Assembly: GCA_963770045.1 (NCBI GenBank)
Contig: CAVYOD010000009.1
Coordinates: 21,492 to 85,491, forward strand
DNA length: 64,000 nt
Origin: CAVYOD01 sp963770045
Lineage (GTDB): Bacteria > Acidobacteriota > Aminicenantia > Aminicenantales > CAVYOD01
Direction: 5' to 3'
Below, in pieces: positions 23,237 to 31,632 of the stretch. The position numbers and the translations under genes are program-made. Every line of letters starts with the position of its first letter. Positions within the stretch are counted from its first letter, which is position 1. Below the pieces are notes generated by a model. That model saw only the letters and a list, made by a program, of their open reading frames with translations, was not told the origin of the DNA and did not search any database.

Positions 23237-23746
23237 ATGATATCCAAAAAAACGAGCCGAACCGAACGAAGCCGGCCAAGATTCCAGAATCCTCTGGGCA
23301 CGGTATTTGCTCTCCTGGTCTGGGCAATCCTGTCCACCGCAGCCGTGGCCCTCTCTCAGGAATTAGAGAGCGGCCAGGTGGTCATTTTCTTGAAAAACGG
23401 ATCTAGGGTCATCGGTGAATTCTCGGACATCTCCGCCCCTCGCTCCGTTCTCGAACTCAAAAGCGGCCGCGAGATTCGCCTCTCGGCGATATGGATGATC
23501 AATTTCATAGACAAAAAGTGGTACTTTCCCGAAGAACTGGAGAAGATCGTAAAACCCGAACACTACCTCTTTCTCAAGAATGGCGAGGTTATCAGCGGCA
23601 AAATCGTGGACTACAACGATCGGATCAAAGTCTTCGAACTTGACGACAGCGGGACGACTGAGATCGGAAAGCTCAATAGAATTTACTTCTCAAAGACCAT
23701 CCCCCCGAAGTTGCTCAGAATCCTGAAAAAAGCTAAGAACAAATAG
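23237..23746 (+). CDS. Exported protein of unknown function
   Basis: About 169 residues. After a positively charged N-terminus comes a hydrophobic export segment (VFALLVWAILSTAAVALS). The mature part has two similar beta-rich units: SGQVVIFLKNGSRVIGEFSDI and EHYLFLKNGEVISGKIVDYND, each LKNGxxxxGxxxD, which suggests an internally duplicated small barrel. The C-terminus is Lys-rich. I do not recognise the family with confidence. The ATG at 23237 is preferred to one 11 codons upstream because the upstream stretch looks like leader. It ends nine bases before the AMP-ligase gene, so the two may be cotranscribed. Confidence 0.6.
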   Translation: MISKKTSRTERSRPRFQNPLGTVFALLVWAILSTAAVALSQELESGQVVIFLKNGSRVIGEFSDISAPRSVLELKSGREIRLSAIWMINFIDKKWYFPEELEKIVKPEHYLFLKNGEVISGKIVDYNDRIKVFELDDSGTTEIGKLNRIYFSKTIPPKLLRILKKAKNK

Positions 23747-23754
23747 ACCACCCC

Positions 23755-25665
23755 GTGTCTCAAAGAACAATTCCGCAACTTTTTGAAGACAGCGTCGAGA
23801 AATTCGGGCCCAATGTCTTTCTTTGGGAAAAGACGGGCGAGCGTTACGAGGGCCTCACCTATTCCGAATTGCGGAGGGCCGTCCATCAGTTCGCGGCCGG
23901 CCTCATGGTGCTGGGGCTCCAGAAGGGAGACCGGGTGGCCCTGATCTCGGAGGCTCGTAATGCCTGGGTGATGGCCGAGCTCGGAATCCTCTTCGCGGGC
24001 GCCGTGAACGTGCCCATCTCCGTCCGGATCGAAGAGCTCTCTGAACTCAAGTTCCGCCTGGCCCATTCCGGTTGCAGAGTTGCCGTCGTATCTCAAAACC
24101 AGGCGGCCAAGATACGCCGGATCAGGCACGATCTGGCCGACCTGGAAAAGACGATCATCCTGGATCATATGAATGAATATGAAAGCGGCGAAGTTTTCGC
24201 GGGAGATGTCTTAGCCGCCGGGGCAGAATACCTGGCCGTCCACCGCGCCGAATTCGATGCCACCTGGCGATCCGTTCGAGAAGGCGATTATGCCAACATC
24301 TGCTATACCTCAGGCACGACCGCCGACCCCAAAGGCATCATCCTGACCCATCGGAACTATACGGCTAATTTTGAGCAGGCGAATTCCATTATTCAATGCC
24401 CGGAGTGGTACGTGATACTCCAGATCCTTCCCTGGGATCACGCCTTCGGGCACACCTGCGGGATCTACATCATCATGAGAAACGGCGCCAGCCTGGCTTC
24501 GGTGCAGCTGGGAAAGAGCCAATTCGAGACCCTCAAAAACATCCCCCAGAATATAAAGGAGATCAGACCCACGATCATGCTCAGCGCTCCAGCCCTGGCC
24601 AAGAATTTCCGCAAGACGATCGAGCGGGGCGTCCGGGAAAAAGGACCGCGAGTCGAGGCTTTTTTCAAAAGAGCCCTGAAGCTCGCTTACGCGTACAACC
24701 GGGACGGCTGGAACCGGGGAAAAGGCTGGAGTGTCTTGAAAAAGCCGTTGTACTTGCTTTTTGACAGGCTCTTATTTAAGAAGATCCGGGCCGGCCTCGG
24801 AGGGCGGCTCGAATATTTCGTTGGCGGGGCGGCGCTTTTGGACCTGGATCTCCAAAAATTCTTTTACGCGATCGGCATACCGATGTTCCAGGGATACGGC
24901 CTGACCGAAGCCGCCCCAGTGATTGCGGCCAACTCTCCCACGAATCACAAGCTCGGCTCGTCCGGGCGGCCGGTCGCCAATCTCGAACTCAGGATCTGTG
25001 ACCAGGCTGGAAACCAGCTCCCGCCGGGCGCCCCAGGGGAAATCGTCGTCAGAGGCGAAAACATCATGGCCGGGTACTGGAAAAATGACCAGGCGACGAG
25101 GGAGGTTTTGCGCGACGGATGGCTCTATACGGGCGATATCGGCTACCTGGATGAAGATGGGTTCTTGTATGTCCTCGGAAGAGTCAAGAGCCTTCTGGTT
25201 GCCAACGATGGAGAAAAATACAGCCCGGAAGAGATCGAGGAAGCCGTTGTGGAGCATTCCCCGTTTATCGAGCAAATCATGCTTTACAACAATCAATCCG
25301 CCTATACGATCGCGCTTCTCGTCCCGAATAAAGAAGCAATTTCGGGCTGGCTGAGGGAACGCAATCTGGTTTGCTCGACCCGAGAAGGACAAGAGGCGGC
25401 GCTAAGACTCCTGGAGGGGGAAATCGATTCCTACCGCCCGGGCGGGAAATTCGAGGGACTCTTTCCAGCCCGCTGGCTTCCCTCGGCGGTGGCCGTCCTG
25501 GGGGAGGCTCTCAGCGAAGAAAATCGGTTTCTGAACTTCCAGTTCAAAATGGTCAGAGGCCGGATTGCCGAGTTCTATAAGAACAGAATCGATTATCTCT
25601 TTACGCCCGAGGGGAAGGACATCTGCAACCCTCAGAACATGACCATCATCAGCCGCCTCCATTAA
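23755..25665 (+). CDS. AMP-forming acyl-CoA synthetase (long-chain fatty-acid CoA ligase type)
   Basis: Intact 636-residue adenylating enzyme that activates a carboxylic acid with ATP and joins it to CoA. The P-loop motif is YTSGTTADPKGIILTHRN (about residue 187), the A5 motif is FQGYGLTEAAPVIAANSP, the hinge/A7-A8 region is LYTGDIGYLDEDGFLYVLGRVKS. The catalytic Lys region is at NGEKYSP-like DGEKYSPEEIEEA, which fits the long-chain/AMP-ligase branch seen in Actinobacteria and anaerobes. A GTG start at 23755 is used since no ATG lies in frame upstream; no clear ribosome-binding site precedes it, suggesting coupling to the gene before. Confidence 0.87.
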   Translation: MSQRTIPQLFEDSVEKFGPNVFLWEKTGERYEGLTYSELRRAVHQFAAGLMVLGLQKGDRVALISEARNAWVMAELGILFAGAVNVPISVRIEELSELKFRLAHSGCRVAVVSQNQAAKIRRIRHDLADLEKTIILDHMNEYESGEVFAGDVLAAGAEYLAVHRAEFDATWRSVREGDYANICYTSGTTADPKGIILTHRNYTANFEQANSIIQCPEWYVILQILPWDHAFGHTCGIYIIMRNGASLASVQLGKSQFETLKNIPQNIKEIRPTIMLSAPALAKNFRKTIERGVREKGPRVEAFFKRALKLAYAYNRDGWNRGKGWSVLKKPLYLLFDRLLFKKIRAGLGGRLEYFVGGAALLDLDLQKFFYAIGIPMFQGYGLTEAAPVIAANSPTNHKLGSSGRPVANLELRICDQAGNQLPPGAPGEIVVRGENIMAGYWKNDQATREVLRDGWLYTGDIGYLDEDGFLYVLGRVKSLLVANDGEKYSPEEIEEAVVEHSPFIEQIMLYNNQSAYTIALLVPNKEAISGWLRERNLVCSTREGQEAALRLLEGEIDSYRPGGKFEGLFPARWLPSAVAVLGEALSEENRFLNFQFKMVRGRIAEFYKNRIDYLFTPEGKDICNPQNMTIISRLH

Positions 25666-25722
25666 AAAAGGGACGGGTCCCCGTTTGACCTTGCGGGCAA
25701 GAACCAACCTGTCCCCTTTTCT
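25664..25722. terminator. GGGAC/GTCCC hairpin flanked by A and T runs
   Basis: AAAAAAGGGACGGGT at the ligase stop pairs with ACCTGTCCCCTTTT about 30 bases on, followed by a T-rich stretch. The shape is that of a Rho-independent terminator usable on both strands. A related GGGGGAC hairpin is at 42569. Confidence 0.55.
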
Positions 25723-25766
25723 TGATTTTCTTTACATCTCCCTGGAATTTCTATAAAACAAATCAC

Positions 25767-27242
25767 ATGATGAAACGAGTTCTTGTGTTGGTCCTTGCCT
25801 TGGTCGCTGTTCTGATGGGAATCGTTATCATCAGAACGGTGGGGACTCATTCTCTTCAGACCGCGATCCGGCCTCTCGACAAGATTGCCTTCGGTGACTC
25901 GGTCTCGGACCACTTGTCCTCGGCCGTGCGGATAAAGACCATCTCCTACGGCGAATCATCGCCCCCAGATTCTGCGGCTTTTTCCGAGTTCAGGCAATTC
26001 TTGGAAAAAACGTTCCCCTTGGTCCATAGCCATTTGTCCAGGCAGGAGGTCGAAGGATACAGCCTCCTCTATCGTTGGCGAGGGAAGAATCCGGCGCTCA
26101 AGCCTTTGTTACTCATGGCCCACATGGATGTTGTCCCGGTGGAGCCGGGGACTCTGGCCCAATGGACATATCCACCTTTTGACGGCGCCATCGCCGAGGG
26201 ATACATCTGGGGACGTGGGACCCTCGACGACAAGTTCTGCCTGATGTCCATCCTGGAAGCCTGCGAAATGCTCTTGGAGAAGAATTTCGAGCCGGAAAGA
26301 AGCATCTATTTGGCCTTCGGGCATGATGAGGAGCTGTCAGGGAACAAGGGCGCTGGCGCCATCGTCAAGATTCTCCGGGCTGAAAAAAAGGAAATCGAAT
26401 TTGTCCTGGACGAAGGAATGGCCGTAACCCAGGGCCTCATGCCCGGCATCAAACAGGACATTGCTTTCATCGGCATCTCTGAAAAAGGCTATCTGAGCAT
26501 CGAGCTCTCTGTTCATCAGGAAGGAGGGCATTCTTCAGTCCCGGGGAAGCAGACGACGATCGGGATCCTGAGCCGGGCCGTGGCCAATTTGGAGGAACAT
26601 CCGCTCCCGGCCAAGCTGGATACCTCATTCGAGCAGATGCTCCGCGGCCTGGCTCCGGAGATGCCCTTCTTTCAAAAAATGGTTTTGTCCAATCTCTGGC
26701 TCTTCAATAAAATTGTGTTGGGACGACTGACCAAAGATCCGCTGATGAGTTCTATGACCCGGACAACGACGGCCGTCACCATGTTCCAGGCGGGAATCAA
26801 GGATAACGTTTTGCCTCCCGAGGCCAAGGCAGTGGTCAATTTCCGCATCATCCCGGGCGAAACGCCCGAGTCCGTCATCGAGCATGTCAAAAAAGTCATC
26901 GGCGATAAGAGGGTGAGCCTTAGAATGTTCGAAGGGGCCAGGGCTCCTTCGCCCGTCTCTGATACCGGGACGGAAAGTTATAGGTATTTGTCTCGGACGA
27001 TCGCCGGGCTGTTCCCCGGTGCGATCATTTGTCCTGCCCTGGTCATGGGGGCCACCGACGCTTGGCATTACACTCCCCTGACCCCCAATGTCTACCGGTT
27101 CATGCCCCTCCGATTCACCTATGAAGACCTGAAAAGGATCCATGGAGTCAACGAACGCATATCCATCCAGGGCTATAAAGACTGCATCAATTTTTATTAT
27201 TATTTGCTTTCGGGCATAATACTAGTGAGCACTGAGCCGTGA
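25767..27242 (+). CDS. M20 family metallopeptidase (PM20D1/carboxypeptidase-S-like)
   Basis: Intact peptidase of about 491 residues. The start MMKRVLVLVLALVAVLMGIVII (ATG at 25767) gives a signal anchor; the open frame extends 15 codons upstream without support. Zinc ligands sit in LLMAHMDVVP, WGRGTLDDK and FGHDEELSG, and the last His in a TDAWHY block, in the order of M20 enzymes. The length and the extra C-terminal part match PM20D1-like members, which hydrolyse N-acyl amino acids or dipeptides. The final residues (ILVSTEP) and the TGA stop are made by a heptamer array that runs over the 3' end. Confidence 0.86.
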   Translation: MMKRVLVLVLALVAVLMGIVIIRTVGTHSLQTAIRPLDKIAFGDSVSDHLSSAVRIKTISYGESSPPDSAAFSEFRQFLEKTFPLVHSHLSRQEVEGYSLLYRWRGKNPALKPLLLMAHMDVVPVEPGTLAQWTYPPFDGAIAEGYIWGRGTLDDKFCLMSILEACEMLLEKNFEPERSIYLAFGHDEELSGNKGAGAIVKILRAEKKEIEFVLDEGMAVTQGLMPGIKQDIAFIGISEKGYLSIELSVHQEGGHSSVPGKQTTIGILSRAVANLEEHPLPAKLDTSFEQMLRGLAPEMPFFQKMVLSNLWLFNKIVLGRLTKDPLMSSMTRTTTAVTMFQAGIKDNVLPPEAKAVVNFRIIPGETPESVIEHVKKVIGDKRVSLRMFEGARAPSPVSDTGTESYRYLSRTIAGLFPGAIICPALVMGATDAWHYTPLTPNVYRFMPLRFTYEDLKRIHGVNERISIQGYKDCINFYYYLLSGIILVSTEP

Positions 27243-27253
27243 GGCAGTGAGCT
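27224..27253. repeat. Heptamer array (GTGAGCA type) over a gene end
   Basis: AGTGAGC-ACTGAGC-CGTGAGG-CAGTGAG. It encodes the last residues of the M20 peptidase and contains its stop codon (27240-27242). Confidence 0.75.
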
Positions 27254-27386
27254 GTTTGTTTCCCCTAAGCCATAAAGGCAGATCATAAATAACTCATAAA
27301 ATTACGCCTCAGAGATGAGTTTATGGCCGAGCTAGACGCAACCCGGAATAGAATTGCTTATTGAAGAATTTTCTTATGTGGTTCCT

Positions 27387-27417
27387 TGCTGCTCACTGCT
27401 CACTGCTCACAGCTTAC
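27387..27417. repeat. Heptamer array (GCTCACT type)
   Basis: The cleanest array in the window: four consecutive heptamers, two of them identical GCTCACT. Confidence 0.85.
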
Positions 27418-27427
27418 TTTCTTTGGG

Positions 27428-27456
27428 TTGACAAAGCTCCCGAATTTTAATATTTT
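27428..27456 (+). promoter_or_regulatory. Sigma-70-like promoter of the sugar operon
   Basis: Consensus TTGACA at 27428-27433, a 17-base spacer and TATTTT at 27451-27456, about 110 bases ahead of the MFS permease gene. Confidence 0.5.
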
Positions 27457-27563
27457 TTCATCGACTTGTTGACTCAAATCCCACGCCGCGAGGCGCAGCA
27501 AAGAACCGACTTACGCCTTATGATTCAAGGGCCCAAGAAAAGGAAGAAGGAGGAGGAATCAGG

Positions 27564-28787
27564 ATGAGTATCATGAGCGCAAAATCCAGACTCGGGGCGA
27601 TGATGTTTCTGGAATATGCCATCTGGGGCGCCTGGGCACCGGTGCTCTCGGCTTATCTGATCAACAACCTTGGCTTCAGCGGGACGCAGCTCGGCTGGAT
27701 CTTCAGCCTTCTTCCACTGGCCACGATTATTGCCCCTTTTATAGGCGGCCAGCTCGCCGACCGGTATTTCCCCACCCAAAAGATCATTGCTTTCATGCAA
27801 CTCGCGGGAGGAGTGATTCTCCTCCTGACCTCCACCATGACAACTTATTCCTCGATGATGTGGCTGATGCTTGTCTATTGTCTGGTTTATGCCCCCACTC
27901 TCGCCCTGACCAATTCCATCGCCTTTATCAACTTGGAGAACTCGGAAAAGGAATTCGGAAAGATCCGGGTCTGGGGGACGATCGGCTGGATCGCGGCAGG
28001 CTGGCTTCTGTCAGGCTGGAGGCTCCTGGCCAAATCCACCCCGAGCCTCGCCCTCAAGGGCGATACGTTGCTTCTGGCGGGGATTTTTTCCATCATCATG
28101 GGCCTTCTCTCCTTCAAGCTTCCTCACACGCCGCCGAAAAAAGAAGGGACAAAGCCCTGGGCCTTCCTTGAAGCGCTCAAGATGCTCAAGGACAGAGACT
28201 TCTCCATCTTTGTCATCATTTCGTTTATAGTCGCCACCGAGCTCCAGTTTTATTATGTGCTGACATCGCCATATCTCACATCTTCCCGGATCGGCGTCTC
28301 CGATTCCCTGGTTCCATGGGTGATGACCATTGCCCAGTTCGCCGAGATCTTTGTTATGGCCCTCCTCCTGCCCAAGTTTCTTCCCAAGTACGGAATCAAG
28401 AAGACCATGATCATCGGCGTCCTGGCCTGGCCGCTCCGCTATATCATTTTTGTCATCGGAACGCCTGCCTGGCTGGTCATCGCCTCGCTTTCCCTCCACG
28501 GCTTCTGCTATGTTTTCTTTTTCACCGCTGCCTATATCTACGTGGACACAATTGCGCCTAAAGATATCCGGGCTTCCGCGCAGAGCCTGATCGCCATCAT
28601 TATTCTCGGGCTGGGGAATTTCGTTGGAGCCAATTTTTCGGGCTGGGTCCAGTCTCTTTTTACCAGGGAGTCCGTCACCAACTGGAGGAACGTATTCCTC
28701 GTGCCGACCATCCTGACCCTGATCTGCGCTGTTGCCTTCGTTGTCTTCTTTAGGGAGAAGCGCGCTCCTGCGGTGGCGGAAAGGTGA
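27564..28787 (+). CDS. MFS permease, nucleoside:H+ symporter (NupG) family
   Basis: Intact 407-residue protein with twelve predicted membrane segments. The opening MMFLEYAIWGAWAPVLSAYL and the IRVWGTIGWIAAGW block are characteristic of the NupG-like branch of the major facilitator superfamily. In heterotrophic bacteria this branch often sits beside Gfo/Idh/MocA dehydrogenases and xylose-isomerase-like proteins and probably carries sugars or glycosides, not nucleosides. A strong GGAGGAGG ribosome-binding site precedes the ATG at 27564. The gene ends inside the leader of the next one, which indicates an operon. Confidence 0.85.
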   Translation: MSIMSAKSRLGAMMFLEYAIWGAWAPVLSAYLINNLGFSGTQLGWIFSLLPLATIIAPFIGGQLADRYFPTQKIIAFMQLAGGVILLLTSTMTTYSSMMWLMLVYCLVYAPTLALTNSIAFINLENSEKEFGKIRVWGTIGWIAAGWLLSGWRLLAKSTPSLALKGDTLLLAGIFSIIMGLLSFKLPHTPPKKEGTKPWAFLEALKMLKDRDFSIFVIISFIVATELQFYYVLTSPYLTSSRIGVSDSLVPWVMTIAQFAEIFVMALLLPKFLPKYGIKKTMIIGVLAWPLRYIIFVIGTPAWLVIASLSLHGFCYVFFFTAAYIYVDTIAPKDIRASAQSLIAIIILGLGNFVGANFSGWVQSLFTRESVTNWRNVFLVPTILTLICAVAFVVFFREKRAPAVAER

Positions 28788-28798
28788 GGAGGTTAACC

Positions 28799-30052
28799 GT
28801 GTCCAAAAAAAGAATCGGTGTAGGTTTTGTCGGCGGCGGCTTCATCACAAGGTTTCACATCCGCTCCTGGGTGGGAGTTCGCGACGCCGATGTCCTGGGT
28901 GTTATGGATCTGGATGAAAAAAGAGCCGCTGAAGCGGCGGCCCTGGCCAGGAGTCTGGGCGTCGGCGAGGCCAAGGTTTTCAAGACCGTGACCGACATGG
29001 CCTCCGATCCGGCCATCAACGCAATCTGGATCTGCTCGCCAAACTATACCCGCATTGAGGTTATGGAAGAGATCGTCCGGGCGGTCCAGAAAGGCAGGGG
29101 TTCTCTTCTGGGGGTAACCTGTGAAAAGCCGCTGGGGAGAAATGCAAAAGAAGCCGCCAAGATGCTCGCCCTGGTCAAAAAAGCCAAGCTGCTCGACGGC
29201 TACCTGGAAAACCAGGTATTTTCGCCCGCCGTTGTACGGGGAAAAGAAATTGTCTGGGCCCGGGGCGCAAAACTTTGCGGCAGACCGTACCTGGCCCGGG
29301 CGGCCGAGGAGCACAGCGGCCCGCACATGCCCTGGTTCTGGGAAGGGTCGCTTCAGGGCGGGGGCGTCCTCAACGACATGATGTGCCACTCGGTTGAAGA
29401 GGCGCGCTTCATGCTCACTCCACCCGGTGCCAGGCGGGATGTCCTCACTCCGGTCAAAGTAACCGCCTTCACGAGCTGCCTTAAGTGGCAGAATCCTCAC
29501 TATGCCAAGATCCTGGCCGATAACTCAGGCGGAAAGACCGATTATCTTCGGAGACCCGCCGAAGATTTTGCCCGGTCCCTGGTCGAATACCGGGACGAGC
29601 AGGGCGAGATCCTGGTCGTCGAGACCACGACTTCCTGGTGCTACGTTGGGGCGGGACTGCGATTGACGATGGAGCTTCTGGGTCCTGAGTATTCCCTGGC
29701 CATCAACACACTCGACTCCGGGCTCAAGGTCTTTTTCAGCCGAAACGTTAAGGGAAAGGCCGGAGAGGACCTGGTCGAAAAACAGAACGCCGAGATCGGG
29801 CTCATGCCCGTGGTCGGCGATGAGTGCGTCGAATACGGCTACACGGCCGAGAATCGTCATATGGTCCAATCGTTTATCGCCGGACAACGGCCGCAGGAAA
29901 ACTTCAGCGACGGCCTCAGTGTGATGGAGCTCCTGATGACCGCCTACATGAGCGCGGAACAAGAGAAGACCCTTCCCTTCCCGCCCCCTGGTCTCGATTC
30001 CTTTATTCCGGCCGTCGCCCGAGGGACGTGGAATCCCAGGAAGAAGAAATAG
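28799..30052 (+). CDS. Gfo/Idh/MocA family oxidoreductase
   Basis: Intact NAD(P)-dependent sugar dehydrogenase of about 417 residues. The Rossmann motif is VGFVGGGFITRFHI near residue 8; ICSPNYTRIEV and VTCEKPLGRNAKEA follow, the latter holding the EKP lysine that is the family's catalytic or cofactor-contact residue. GGGVLNDMMCHSVEEARF supplies the His of the active site. The start is taken at GTG 28799, six bases after GAGGAGG, not at the GTG at 28784 inside the upstream stop region. It probably oxidises C3 of a sugar or glycoside, supplying the 3-keto substrate of the next gene's product. Confidence 0.87.
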   Translation: MSKKRIGVGFVGGGFITRFHIRSWVGVRDADVLGVMDLDEKRAAEAAALARSLGVGEAKVFKTVTDMASDPAINAIWICSPNYTRIEVMEEIVRAVQKGRGSLLGVTCEKPLGRNAKEAAKMLALVKKAKLLDGYLENQVFSPAVVRGKEIVWARGAKLCGRPYLARAAEEHSGPHMPWFWEGSLQGGGVLNDMMCHSVEEARFMLTPPGARRDVLTPVKVTAFTSCLKWQNPHYAKILADNSGGKTDYLRRPAEDFARSLVEYRDEQGEILVVETTTSWCYVGAGLRLTMELLGPEYSLAINTLDSGLKVFFSRNVKGKAGEDLVEKQNAEIGLMPVVGDECVEYGYTAENRHMVQSFIAGQRPQENFSDGLSVMELLMTAYMSAEQEKTLPFPPPGLDSFIPAVARGTWNPRKKK

Positions 30053-30068
30053 AAATAAAGGAGCAGCC

Positions 30069-31544
30069 GTGAAAAAAGCATTAATTGTTGTGACAGCCAT
30101 CACTTGCATGATTTCCATTGGTTCAACCCGAGGGCCTCAGACCGCCAATCCAAAATCTTCCCCCATTCCCCCGGAAATCCAAAAACAGGTCATGGAGACA
30201 AACTACAAAGAAGTCAGGATCAAAAAAATTCCGATCGCCATGGAGTGCTGGACCTTCCGCCATTTCAGCTTTTTTGAGGCGCTGGCAAAAACAAAAGAGC
30301 TGGGAATCCGCTACCTGCAGCCTTATCCGGACCAGCCCCTGGGCGCCGGCGATCCAAACATCAAATTCGATCACAACCTCAGCGATGACCAGATCAAGCT
30401 GGTGAAGGCGAAGTTGGCTGATTACGGGATTTCGCTCGTGGCCTATGGAGTCGTCGACATCGGGACGACCGAAGCCAGCATGCGCAAAGTCTTCGACTTC
30501 GCAAAAAAGATGGGCATCCGGACGATCGTCACCGAACCTCAAGACGACGACTTCACCCTCCTCGAAAAGCTGGTCAAGGAATACGATATCCAGATCGCCA
30601 TCCATAACCACCCCGAGCCTGCCAAATACGCCCTTCCCCAGACCGTACTCGATCATGTCAAGGGCAGGGACGAACGCATCGGCTCCTGCGCCGACACCGG
30701 GCACTGGATGCGGCTCGGGCTCAAACCGGTCGAGTGTCTCCGACTTCTCCAGGGAAGGATCATCGACGTCCATCTCAAGGACAGGAACGGTTTCGGAACA
30801 AAGAACACCGACGATGTTCCCTTCGGGATGGGAAAGGCGAACATCCACGACATCCTGGCCGAGCTGACCCTCCAGGATTACCAGGGCTGCCTGACCATCG
30901 AATACGAGAATGAGAAAGAGGTCGCCAATCCGACGCCTTCGGTCAGAAAAGGTATCGAATACATCAAAGGCATAACCTACTACGAAGACTACGAGCAACT
31001 CCTCAAGGCTTACGACGGAAATTATGAAAAGCACGGCTGGAACCATTATGGACCCGGCCATTTTGAGTTGGACGAAAAGGCGGGAATCCTCAAGTCCCAG
31101 GGAGGCATGGGGCTCCTGTGGTACAGCGCCAAAAAATACAAAGACTTCGTGCTGGAGCTGGACTACAAATGCTCGCAGGAAAATACAAATTCCGGGGTTT
31201 TCCTGAGGGTCCCCCAGGTTCCCACGAGCGATGACTACATCTATCACTCCTTTGAGATTCAGATCTACGATGCCGGGCAGGGCGTCAGCAAGACGGCCGC
31301 GGTCTACGACGCCGAGGCTCCCAAGACCGATGCCTTCAAACCAACAGGAGAATGGAACCATTTCAAGATCATTTTTAAAGGCAAACACATCCAGGTCGAG
31401 CTCAATGGCGTTGTCGCAATGGACTGGGAAGCCGAACCGAGGGGAAAAGTCAAGGATTTTGCCGACGAAGGCTACATCGGACTCCAGAACCACGACAGTC
31501 TGTCTCCCGTCTATTTCCGGAACATCTATCTGAAGGAGCTCTGA
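30069..31544 (+). CDS. Fusion of xylose-isomerase-like TIM barrel with DUF1080 (3-keto-glycoside hydrolase) domain
   Basis: An exported 491-residue two-domain protein. Residues 1-25 are a signal peptide. Residues 55-300 form a sugar isomerase/epimerase-like TIM barrel (IPIAMECWTFRHFSFFEAL; HNHPEPAKYA; DTGHWMRLG; IIDVHLKDRN; EYENE), with the metal-binding Glu/His/Asp positions of the family visible. Residues 320-491 form a DUF1080 beta-sandwich (WNHYGPGHFELDEKAGILKSQGG, TNSGVFLRVP, GEWNHFKIIFKG, GYIGLQNHD). DUF1080 members act on 3-keto-glycosides. The gene follows the dehydrogenase by 16 bases with a GGAG site. Having both activities on one exported chain suggests stepwise cleavage of an oxidised glycoside outside the cytoplasm. 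Confidence 0.85.
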   Translation: MKKALIVVTAITCMISIGSTRGPQTANPKSSPIPPEIQKQVMETNYKEVRIKKIPIAMECWTFRHFSFFEALAKTKELGIRYLQPYPDQPLGAGDPNIKFDHNLSDDQIKLVKAKLADYGISLVAYGVVDIGTTEASMRKVFDFAKKMGIRTIVTEPQDDDFTLLEKLVKEYDIQIAIHNHPEPAKYALPQTVLDHVKGRDERIGSCADTGHWMRLGLKPVECLRLLQGRIIDVHLKDRNGFGTKNTDDVPFGMGKANIHDILAELTLQDYQGCLTIEYENEKEVANPTPSVRKGIEYIKGITYYEDYEQLLKAYDGNYEKHGWNHYGPGHFELDEKAGILKSQGGMGLLWYSAKKYKDFVLELDYKCSQENTNSGVFLRVPQVPTSDDYIYHSFEIQIYDAGQGVSKTAAVYDAEAPKTDAFKPTGEWNHFKIIFKGKHIQVELNGVVAMDWEAEPRGKVKDFADEGYIGLQNHDSLSPVYFRNIYLKEL

Positions 31545-31585
31545 AGAGGAACGGCTCACGGGCCGCGTGGAATTTTGCACGGCCC

Positions 31586-31596
31586 TGTGCTAAGAT
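31586..31596 (+). promoter_or_regulatory. Extended -10 promoter (TGTGCTAAGAT)
   Basis: TGTGC plus TAAGAT, 36 bases ahead of the DAK2-DegV start. It separates that gene from the sugar operon. Confidence 0.5.
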
Positions 31597-31632
31597 ACAT
31601 CGACCGGCCGGCTCAGGAGAAACAGGTTCCAG

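Larger units (their letters stand above)
27243..27563. other. Intergenic region with heptamer arrays and promoter
   Basis: No gene seen in 321 bases. It holds the end of the array above, a second array of opposite orientation at 27387-27417 (GCTCACT-GCTCACT-GCTCACA-GCTTACT), and a promoter-like pair upstream of the sugar operon. Confidence 0.6.
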
